A stretch of DNA of 64,000 bases from Hippophae tibetana (Eukaryota; Streptophyta; Magnoliopsida; Rosales; Elaeagnaceae). Made by a program: the position numbers and the translations under genes. The stretch lies in contig CM072812.1 of the NCBI GenBank assembly GCA_037013495.1, positions 79,929,340 to 79,993,339 on the forward strand, written 5' to 3'. A model generated the notes under the pieces. That model was not told the origin of the DNA. It saw only the letters and a program-made list of their open reading frames with translations, and ran no database searches. Below are positions 48,173 to 58,000 of the stretch, piece after piece. How positions within the stretch are numbered: the first letter of the stretch is position 1; every line of letters starts with the position of its first letter.

Positions 48173-49933
48173 TGATGAGTGCTAAAAAAGCACTAAAATT
48201 AACATGATTTTATGCATATTAATTGATTATATATATATATATATATATTTATATGATTTTATCATATATTTATATAAATCTATCTTTTCAGAATCACGGG
48301 TATTTTTTTGTTTTTTTAGGTATTTTCGCTTAAAAACATAACTTAAAGACTCAAAGAGGAACACTGGAGGCAATACATCACAAATATATTTATAAATAAC
48401 TAAGAAAAAGTCAACAAATGTGGAAAAATTGGACAATTAGGGTCAAAAAGGTCAAAAAAGAGGAAATTGCGCACGCAGCCGTGCGCGCCCGCGCCCATAG
48501 CTCCCAGTCCCGCACACGTTTCTACGCACCCCTGCTCCAGTCTGCGCGCACCGCTGCCCATCTATGCCTCATTCTGTGCGCGCCGCCACGCATTGTGTCA
48601 GCATGACATCATCATTCACTACTCCGTGTTTCCTTCATTTTTAATCATTTTTAATCATTTTTTCACCCATTTTTTATTCCTTTCCTCACCTATAAATACC
48701 CTTATTCTCTTCATAACTAAACACACCTAAAAACACATCTTCTCTTCTCTTTCTTTCTCTCATTTCTTAGTTTTTAAGTTTTTCTTAGTTTTAGAGTTCT
48801 TCTCTTTTTGAGAAGAACTAATTATGTTTTTGTAATTTATTTTTTCTTTTTGATTCAATAAATGGGAGTGCAAATTCCGTTTGGAGGTTTTCCAGCAACG
48901 GGAATAACATCAAAGTACTGTAAGGATTTTATTTTCTTTACAGTTATTTTTTTATGCTTTATTCTTACATGTTACATTTAATTTGTCTGTGATTAAATTT
49001 AACCTTGCTGGTTGTTTGTAAACATGATATAATAATAGCGTTGTTATGCTTGCGAAATATTAAATAGGTAAAAATCTCCAAAATGAATTGATTTTATTTT
49101 TATTCAAGATTTTATATTAAGAATGTTAGAGAGAAATATATTATTTTTCATTACAAACTTAAATCTAAAAATTAGATTTTAAGGTTTAGTTATCCGGTCT
49201 GATTTAGAGTAGTGCTATTTTATTTGTTGGTACAATCACCCGGTAGTTAAAGTGAAGCTCTATTTCAAAAGTTTTTATAAGAATTATCATCTGAAAATAT
49301 ATTGACAACATGTTTTCAGTAGTGGTTTTAAAACTTGAAAGTTAGTACTTAGATAATTAAATTCTTAGGTTTAATTTGAACACCTTGAATAAAGTTTAAA
49401 CTGTCTAACCCCTATTTAAGTGGTTCATTTTCAATCTCTTAGAAAAAGAAATTAATTTAATTAACCAAATTAGTTATCAACCCCACTCATAGGTGTTAAT
49501 TGATTTGTTTAGTTAACAAAGAGTGTCTAACCCCACCAAAGGTGGTATTCACATAAAAAAGAGAGAATCAATAAATATCTTTAATAACCTAAATAATATG
49601 AGCAAACATAATTAAATTAGTTATTATATCCATAAATACTCTACTATTATAAATGATAAAATTTGCATAAATTTTATTGAATCTTTATCTATGTTTATTT
49701 TTATGTTATTAGATTAGAAACACAAAACCCAAAATATCATGACAGGATGTTTAGGATTTAATTTCATTTTTAAAAGTTTGATTAATAAATTAAAAACCAC
49801 ATATATTCCTTCCTTAGATCGACCTTGGGAGTATACTTATCATTTTCTACGAAATGATTCGTGCACTTGCGAGAGTTTTATAAATATAAAATCCAAGTAT
49901 TGGCAGAATCGGCGATCCCGATTCTGCTCATCA
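48173..49933 (+). repeat. A7 3' LTR
   Basis: 1761 bp, TGATGAGTGC to GCTCATCA, with a TA microsatellite near 48228-48248. It is nearly identical to the reverse complement of 1990-3750. Confidence 0.92.
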
Positions 49934-49938
49934 CCACC
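49934..49938 (+). repeat. A7 target-site duplication, right copy
   Basis: CCACC, paired with 39182-39186. Confidence 0.92.
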
Positions 49939-50834
49939 CTCCAAGGGATCACAATTATTATGGTACTGGTAGATCGGTTAACAAAGTATGCTTACTTCAT
50001 TGCTATGAAACATCCTTTTACTGTGCTTATTGTAGCCAAGGTATTTGTGGTCAATGTATTGCAGTTACATGGCATGCCAAATTCCATAGTAAGTGACTGA
50101 GATAAGGTTTTTATCAGCTCATTCTACCGAACATTGTTTCAGTTACAAGGTACCCAATTGTGTATAAGCTCCAGTTACCACCCACAAACGGATGGCCAGA
50201 TTGAGTTGGTTAATCGGATATTGGAACAGTATCTACGTTGCTTCGTTGGGGATCAACCAAAACAATGGATTGAGTGGATACCTTGGGCTGAGTTTAGCTA
50301 TAACACCTCCATACAGTCTTCCACCAAATGCACCCCATTTGCAGCAGTTTATGGTATTCCACTTCCTCAGCTCGTGGCTTACAACCATAAGGGATTATGT
50401 CTACTTGAAACTACAACCATATTGGTATACCTCTATAATTTTTTGTTCATACATAAAGCTTGCTCCACGATTCTTTGAACCTTATAAAGTTATTGACATA
50501 ATTGGTCCAATAGCCTATAGACTAGCTCTTCCTCTAAACTCTCAGATACATGATGTGTTTCACGTCAATATGTTAAAGAAACACGTGGGAACCATTACCA
50601 CAACTAGCCACCAACTACCTCCGATCTCGAAGCACTCAACAATCATGCCACGACCTGAAGCCATCCTAGAGAGCTAAGTGATTCAAAAAGGTAGATATCG
50701 ACCAAAATCATAAATTCTGGTCAAATGGGTGGGAGTTCCAACCGAAGCATCCGCTTGGTTGAATGAATGACGCTTATCTAAGTCATACCCTGATTTCATC
50801 CTTGCAGACAAGGATTCTAAAAGAGAGGGGGAGA
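49939..50834 (+). pseudogene. R1 integrase, second part, with chromodomain-like end
   Basis: Core stretches are VLVDRLTKYAYFIAMKHPFT, then VLQLHGMPNSIVSD (second Asp), then SSYHPQTDGQIELVNRILEQ (Glu), then WAEFSYNTSIQSST. The C-terminal part has HDVFHVNMLKKHVG and then ILVKWVGVPTEASAW, which resembles the chromodomain that lets Reina elements target certain chromatin. The polypurine tract follows at about 50823-50834. Confidence 0.85.
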
Positions 50835-51158
50835 TGTTACGTGCAAAATTAGCTCGAGCAATTTTGCATGCAGCACCAAGTGTAGAGGAAACACACGAGA
50901 GGGGCAGTTGAGCACATGATGGTGCAAAACGGGCATAGAAGGTCCACTGATAAATCTGTTATGCATCAGAGTTAGTTAGCATCTTAAAGTACTTCCTTAG
51001 CATTTTCCTTCCTTTTAATCACTCATGTGTAAAGCTATATATAATCCTAATGAATTGAATAAAGCTTAGAATAATATATCTCAATTATCTCTCTCCTTCT
51101 CACAACTCTCTCCCTCTCTTTTACTCATTTTTTAGATTTTGTAAAAATGATCATAACA
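50835..51158 (+). repeat. R1 3' LTR
   Basis: 324 bp, from TGTTACGTGC to TCATAACA. The short length fits Reina elements. A TATATAATCC stretch and an AATAAAGC polyadenylation-like signal lie inside. Confidence 0.8.
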
Positions 51159-51962
51159 CATGTATAATTAAAAAATATTGTTTGCCAAAGAGAAACAATA
51201 TTAATTTTGCTTGATGATATAACAAACAAAATTACAATTCTTGGATATTAGATTTTATCATTGATTATTTGCTTGTGTTACCGAATGCAAGTCTTGATTG
51301 TGGAGAAACGCAAGGAATGAGCATAATTTGGACTTTCATTTCAAAAAATATATATATACGTATGTCATTTTATATAATAATTTTTTTTAATGAAAAAAAT
51401 GTAATTATTCTATTTCTCTAGTTATTAGCATAAAAATAATCAAAATTTATGAGATTGAACATTTGTATTATATGCATAAATTAAGCTGTATAATAATGGT
51501 TTTATTTATAAATTGATTTGGTTATTTGGTTATCTTTTGAAAGTATTAAAAATGCAATTGTGAAGGTTATGAGTTAAGTGACGAATTTTACTGTCACTTT
51601 TTAAATGATTTACTGCTTAAAATATAATATATTTTATATTTTCACTAAATTTTGTATTTTCACGTCTATATACAAATTTTAGAATATTAAATTTGTTTTA
51701 GAAAACCAGCTAACCAATTGTACCTGAAATATATATCATATATGAGCAATGGAATCACGTGCAGCACGTGCCCCAAATCTTGTAAATTATTAGAAAAGAA
51801 GAAAATTAAATTGGCAGTCACGAGTCACGACGATAATAATAAAAAAGGAAAAAGGGAAAGGAATATCACATATTTTTCTACGTGGCATAAATTATGGTCG
51901 TAGCTTTTCAGAGGAGTTAGACTAACAAGAAAACATAGCGCGCGCACTGTGCTTTCACGGCC
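51159..51962 (+). promoter_or_regulatory. Upstream region of the host gene
   Basis: About 800 bases of AT-rich DNA between the repeat block and the start codon at 51963. Two G-boxes (CACGTG) stand in tandem at 51756-51761 and 51765-51770, about 200 bases before the ATG, and a TACGTGGC box lies near 51880. A GC-rich patch (GCGCGCGC near 51940) lies in the presumed 5' UTR. G-boxes are bound by bZIP and bHLH factors, often in light or ABA responses. The regulation itself is inferred. Confidence 0.5.
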
Positions 51963-52031
51963 ATGGCACTAGCATTGAGTTGCTGCAAGCCCTCTTCGTT
52001 TCTCGGCAAATTCACGCTTCGTTCTCGTCAA
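51963..52031 (+). CDS. Host gene exon 1
   Basis: 23 codons. The ATG lies in the context GGCCATGGC, which suits plant translation starts. The exon ends CGTCAA, followed by the strong donor GTAAGT. Confidence 0.85.
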
Positions 52032-55000
52032 GTAAGTTCGATTTTTTTTCCTGTTTTTATATACGTTTACATATGTAATTACTTGCATGTGTATTTATTT
52101 TACTATCTGAATAAAGGTTGTGGATTCATCGGAGAGTTGAGAAACACATATAAGCTTCCAAGTTTTCAACTTTTCATTAACTTTCGTCATTGTTGCTCTT
52201 TTTTTACCAAAAAACAACCCTTTAATCTTTTCGCAGTCTGTAAACAGAGACACGGTTTCTATTCTTAGAATCTTATTGATTTCTGAATCTTATTGATTTC
52301 TTTATTTTTATTTCAATCTTGTAATTATTCCTTTTACTTTGCTATCTTTTCCAGTTCAGCTGAAATTGAAATGCATGATCTTAGAAAAAATTGCTGAATT
52401 ATAAACTTTCACCTTTTGCCAATAAGTTTATTTGGTTTTTGGTATAATTGGGATGAGGGGACTTGAAAACTGTTTGGATGTGCTTGTGATTTTTGAGAGA
52501 AGTGTTTTGAAAAGAAGTGAATAAGTTAAATGTGGTTTACAAAGATGTATCCATATGCACAGGTGGCACCCTTGACACTTGTGTTTGACCAGAAGACTGA
52601 TTTGGTGGCCTATAATTGGCATCATAGCGGTACCAACATCTGGATACTAAATGGCTCAATTTACCACATAATTGACACTGGTCGTTTATTATTGTTAAAC
52701 CTCCCTCTGCCACCTGTACCACCTCTAATCTGTTGAGAAAAGAACCGATGAGGAGGCTGCGTACCATAAAAAAAGGAGTTCCATAAGGACCAAACCGAAC
52801 ACTATAAGGCTGTAGTATCCATCAAGATTCAGTTGTCCCATTTGATTAGTAAGTCTCTGATCAAACCCTGAAGATGGTCGAAAGTTTCCCCCAACATTAG
52901 CAATTGATTTGGTTTCTTGAGCTTTAACGCTCACTTCACAGGGAAAAGGAGAAATTGCTACACTTTTCCTGCTCTCCAATATACTCTCATAGCTTAGCAA
53001 TAAAAACTTGACATCATTGACTGTAACAATCTCATTCAGCATTTTCTCAGTTACTATTGCAAATACATTGTCAAAGTTTACGACCAGCCCTCCAAGAACA
53101 TATATCAGCCTTTCTTCCGTTATTGGACATCCAGCTTATTAAAAAAGTCCCATACTGATTAGGAATGAAGGTGGGTGTGTATTTTGGGCTATAAATAAAA
53201 CCCCTTCCTCCACTTCTAAAACATCCCAAAATTTGTAAATCTTCGTATCTTTTGTAAGAGTAATTGATTAGCTCAATTTTTTTCAATTAGTTGTAATTTT
53301 GGAGTTCATCCATTTGGAGATAGTGAAAGTGGTCAACGATGCGCGAGGACATAGGTAACATTTATACCGAACCTCGTTAAATTTCTGGTGTTTTTATTTT
53401 TCTGTTTTAATATCTGCTTTAGTTTCTTTTAGCATTATATTTCTAATAGCATTATTTGGTCGAGCTAGTTCGAGTTCTATTCATTTAAATCATAAGTGAA
53501 TAGTAACTACTTAGAATAAGAAAAATATACCCGATTTTTCCAACATTTGGTATCAAAGCCGAAGGTTTCTACCTAGGCATTTGTTTGTATTCCGTTTGTT
53601 TGCTATTGGAATATAGTTACTAGTTGTTGTAATTTGAAGAAATGGCGGAAGAAAAGTCTATCAAACAAAGGCCAACCATTCACGTCAGGTAAAACAATGA
53701 TGATGAATGCAAGGTTCGAGGTGGAGAAGTTTGATGGAACTAGTCATTTTGGCATGTGGGAAGGCGAAGTTCTAGATGCTCTGTTTCAATAAGGTCTAGA
53801 CATCGCCATTGAAGAAGAGAAACCAGATGAAGCGGATGAAGTCGAGTGAAAAAATATCAACCGATTGACATGTGGTACAATTCGTTCGCGTCTCTCAAGA
53901 GATCAAAAGTACACGTTCATGAAGGAGACATCCGCAAGTAAGTTGTGGAAGACATAGGAGAACAAGTTCATGAAGAAGAGCGGACAAAATCAGCTCTATT
54001 TGAAGAAGTTCTGTTTTGAATGCCTTCCAGGTACCACAATAAACGACCACATTACTACTTTTAATCGATTAGTAGCAGATTTGTTAAATATGGATGAAAC
54101 CTTTAAAGATGAAGATTTAGCCTTAATGTTGTTAGCCTCCTTTCCACTCATTGAGAAGGATAAAGTGTCTTTTGAGGAAGTTTGCATTGCTTTGTATGGT
54201 TATGAAATTAGAAAAAAAGATAAAAAAAAAAGCAGGAATGAAGCAGTAGAGGCACTGTCTGTAAGAGGGCGTCCACAGACTCGACAGAAAAAAAGGAGAG
54301 GTAGATCTCATTCAAAAGGAAGGCTTGGTAAAGATAAATGTGCCTTGGCCATTGAAAGAAAAACTATCCGAAGCTACAGAAGAAAGGAAAAACTGTGCCG
54401 TCTGATGCATGTGTAGCTGAAAACAATTCAAATTTAGATTTTGCATTGGTTGGTCTCCTAATAAGGAGTGGTTCTTTAATTTTGAAGAACTAGACGATGG
54501 AGTTGTTTTCATGGTAATGATTATCCATGTATAGTTTTGGAGATCAGTACAATTCGTTTGAAGAATCAAGATGGTTCAACCAGTCTTGAAAGATGTTCAT
54601 TATGTCTCAGATATGAAGAAGAATCTCATTGTTGTGGGAGTCTAAGAATCAAAAGGTTTCACTGTGATCATGCAAAATAGGGTATTGAAGGTTACTTCTG
54701 GAGCACTCGTGGCGATGAAAGGTGTTCGGAAGAATAACTTGTACTACTACTTTGGTAGAACGGTTATTGGGATAACATCAGTAGTTTCAGAGGAAGAAAA
54801 AGATTCAGAAAAAACCAAGCTATGGCATATGCATTTGTGACATGCTGGTGAAAAATATTTATAGATTCTTGTAAAGCAAGGCTTGTTAAAAAGCGTGAGA
54901 ATCGGCAAGTTAGAATTCTGTGAGCATTGTGTATTAGGAAAGCAAAAAAGAGTAAGCTTTGAGACTGCACTCCATAATACAAAAGACATTTTAGATTACA

Positions 55001-58000
55001 TTCATACTAATGTATGGGGGCCAACAAGAACTCCATCCATGAGTGGCAAACATTATTATGCCACTTTCGTTGATGACTTTTCTAGAAGAGTTTGGGTGTA
55101 TCTCATGAAGAAGAAGGATGAAGTGTTAGGAATTTTTCTCAAGTAGAAGAAAATGATTGAGACTCATACTGGTAGAAAGATCAAGCGTCTGAGGTCTGAT
55201 AATGACATTGAGTACACAAACGATCCATTTATGAAAGTTTGTGAAAAAGAAGGGATAATGCGACACTTTACTATTCGAAAAACACCACAACAGAATGGAG
55301 TTGCAGAACGTATGAACCGGACTTTGCTGGAGAAGGTTCGGTGTATGTTGTCAAATGCTGAGTTAGGCAAGCAATATTGGGCTGAGGTTGTGATATATGC
55401 ATGTCATCTTGTCAACCGTCTACCATCGTCTACTCTTGAAGGCAAAACGTCTATGAAAGTATGGTCTAGAAAACTTCTTAGAGATTACGATTTCTTACAT
55501 ATGTTTGGTTCTATTGCATATTATCATATAACAGAATCAAAGTTGAATCCAATAACCAAGAAAGCTATTTTTTTGGGGATTCTTTTTAGTTCTAAGGGAT
55601 TTCAACTATGGTGCCTTGAAACGAAAAAGATAACCTTCAGTAGAGATGTTACCTTTGATGAATTTGCCTTGCTGAAAAAGGTGACTGAGAATATTGATGA
55701 CACTTTGCAGCAGGTGGAGCAAACTCCGAAGTAGGTGGAATTTGAAAGCAGAATTATTAATCCAGTTGGTGGAGATAAGACAGAAGTTGATCCTCCATTG
55801 ACAGAAGATGAATTAGATGAAGAAGAGGTTTTAACCCAAGAACCTCCACAGTAACAAGAAGAAACTGCAATTGATAGGCCACTGCGACAAAATGTCAAGG
55901 TGCCTGCTCGATACAAAGATATGGAAGATCTACCTGCTCAATTTAAGAATATAGTGGACTGTTCACTTTCAGTTGTGCATAATGATATTCCTTTCATATA
56001 TAAAGAAGTAATCAGAAGCCCTGAAGTTGAAAGATATAAGGAAGTCATGGACGAAGAACTTCTGTTCCTTTAGAAGAATAAGACATGGAAGTTGACACAA
56101 TTACCTAAGAGCAAGAAGGCAATTGGCTACAAATGGGTGTATGCAAAAAAAAGGGATTTCCAAACAAAGATGGTGTTCGCTATAAGGCAAGGTTGATGGC
56201 TAAGGGCTATGCTCAGAATGAGGGAATCAATTATAATGAGGTATTTTCTCCGGTTGTAAAACATTCATCCATTAGAATTTTGTTGGCCTTGGTAGCACAT
56301 TTGGAATTGGTTCAAATCACGTTTCTACACGGTGACTTGGAAGAGGAAATCTATATATCTCAGTCAGAAGGGTTTAATGTTGCTGGTAAAGAGTATTGGG
56401 TTTGCAAGCTGAACAAATCGTTGTTTGGATTGAAATAATCTCCGAGGTAGTGGTACAAACGATTTAATTATTTTATGTTGCAGTAGAAGTATACTAGAAG
56501 TACATATGATCATTGTGTATTTTCGCAAGCTATAAATGAGTCTTTTATCTATCTCCTATTGTGCATTGATGATATGTTGATTACATCGAAGAGCCAAGTA
56601 GAACTTGAGAAGTTAAAGGCTCAACTAAGTTAGGAGTTCGAGATGAAAGATTTGGGAGAAGCCAAGAAGATTCTTAGCATGAAGATAAGCAGAGACAAGA
56701 AAATGAGAAGCTTATTTTGACCTAATGTGGTCCGTCGTATACGAAGCACGTCACACGGGGCTTCGACGCACCACGATCCTCCTTTTCCTTCCCCTTATCT
56801 CGTGATTTGAACGAGGAGCTTTCTTTATGATTTTTGGGATCTTGACTTTTGGCATGGCCTCCTCCACTCTTTCCTCCACCAAACTTTCTATTTGTGGCCT
56901 TAGAGCTCTCTTTGTTTGTGGAGTAGTAAATAAAGCTCTCTGCAACCACAATGACCGAAGATAAGTCTTTGACACCACGTCGCTTGAGTTCCAAATTAGC
57001 CCATGATTGAAGACCATCAATGAACAAGAATAAAGCGTCCTTCTCTGAAGTGTCAGGGACTTCTAGTAACAAGGTTATGAACTCCTTCACATAGTCCCTT
57101 ATGCTACCTGTTTGTTTTAATCGTCGCAATCGGCCCCTTGCCTCCTCTTTAGCATTTACAAGGAAGAATTAGATTTTGAACTCTCTTTTGAAATCATCAA
57201 AGGTTTAAATTGTGCATACCCCTCGTTGCACATCACCATGCCTTCGTCTCTACCAATGCATAGCAGTGTCAGACAAGTACATAGCAGCAGTTCGGATGGT
57301 CCGTTATGCCAGTAGCCTCAAAATATTGTTCAAGCTCCCATAGGAAGTTATCAACTTCCCTAGCATTCCTAGCACCATTGAAGGTCTTTGGCTTGGTAAC
57401 ATCCACCTTCTGAGCCTCAATGATGATGGTTGTGCTAATTCCCGAGGCCATAACCCTCTTATAAAGAGCTAGGTCACCACCCATATCCTCCACTCTAAGC
57501 AACATATTAGCAATTTCTCTTTGGACAAGATCCCTTACCTTGACAAGTTCGGCCTTCAACTCATCGATCTCTTGCCTTAACCCACCATCTAGCTCATTGA
57601 GGGACATCTTGACTGCTGCATGGATCTTCACATCCTTGGTCTCCAAGCCGTTGCAACGTTCTTCCAAGTTGTTCACCCGGTCGAACAGCTCCCCTAAGCT
57701 GTCCTGCGCACTCCCAACACGTGCTTCTAAGCTAGAAAGCATGTCTTTCGATTTGGCTCGAGACTCCTTTGGTGGTTTCCGAACTTCCTCACGCCCACGT
57801 TCAATTGGTGGAACATCCACGCTTTGTGTAGATGGGGCACTGTTCTTCATTATGCCAAGGGTAGTAATGCTTCAACCTAAAGCTCTGATACCAACTGTCA
57901 CGACCTTAAATATCAAATAGCGATCGTGTGACACTTAGCACGGTTCGTTGCACTAAGCCTGTCTTTCAACCCGAATGAAATACTACAAAGAGACTAGAAA

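Larger units (their letters stand above)
39187..49933 (+). mobile_element. A7: Athila-lineage element inserted in R1
   Basis: Plus strand, 10.7 kb, with TGATGAGTGC at 39187 and GCTCATCA at 49933 inside a perfect CCACC duplication. Parts are 5' LTR sequence (39187 to about 39568), a first gag-like module (39749-41100), the double hairpin motif (41169-41217), a second gag module (41549-42847), protease (43126-43857), RT (44050-44355), RNase H (44355-44760), integrase (44756-46146), an untranslated tail, and the 3' LTR (48173-49933). It is broken, with roughly ten or more breaks. Because the 5' LTR is only partly present, LTR dating is limited. Confidence 0.9.
38117..51158 (+). mobile_element. 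R1: Reina-type Ty3/gypsy chromovirus, split by A7
   Basis: Plus strand. Parts are RT/RNase H (38125-38740), the first part of integrase (38760-39186), the rest of integrase with a chromodomain-like end (49939-50830), a PPT (AGAGAGGGGGAGA) and a 324-bp 3' LTR (50835-51158). The 5' LTR and gag are not found to the left, so the copy is incomplete, and it has several breaks in what remains. A7 interrupts the integrase with a clean CCACC duplication. Confidence 0.85.
53119..56714 (+). mobile_element. C3: Tork-like Ty1/copia relic, intron 1
   Basis: Plus strand, same as the host gene. The 5' LTR is about 53119-53545, with CTATAAATA at 53189-53197. The initiator tRNA-Met primer site TGGTATCAAAGCC lies at 53548-53560, and gag, GAG-pre-integrase, integrase and RT sequence follow in order. 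RNase H and the 3' LTR are not found; G1 sequence begins near 56715. Several breaks. The LTR start is estimated from the usual copia beginning (TTGGACATCCAGC...) and is uncertain by some bases. Confidence 0.82.

Noticed and set aside
51963-52268. 101-residue ORF starting at 51963 as a complete small gene
   Set aside because: Only the first 23 codons look coding; a strong GTAAGT donor follows and the rest is T-rich intron sequence. The downstream exons fit the same frame.
57540-57920. 126-residue plus-strand ORF
   Set aside because: Antisense shadow of the G1 gag, serine-rich only because of the opposite strand.
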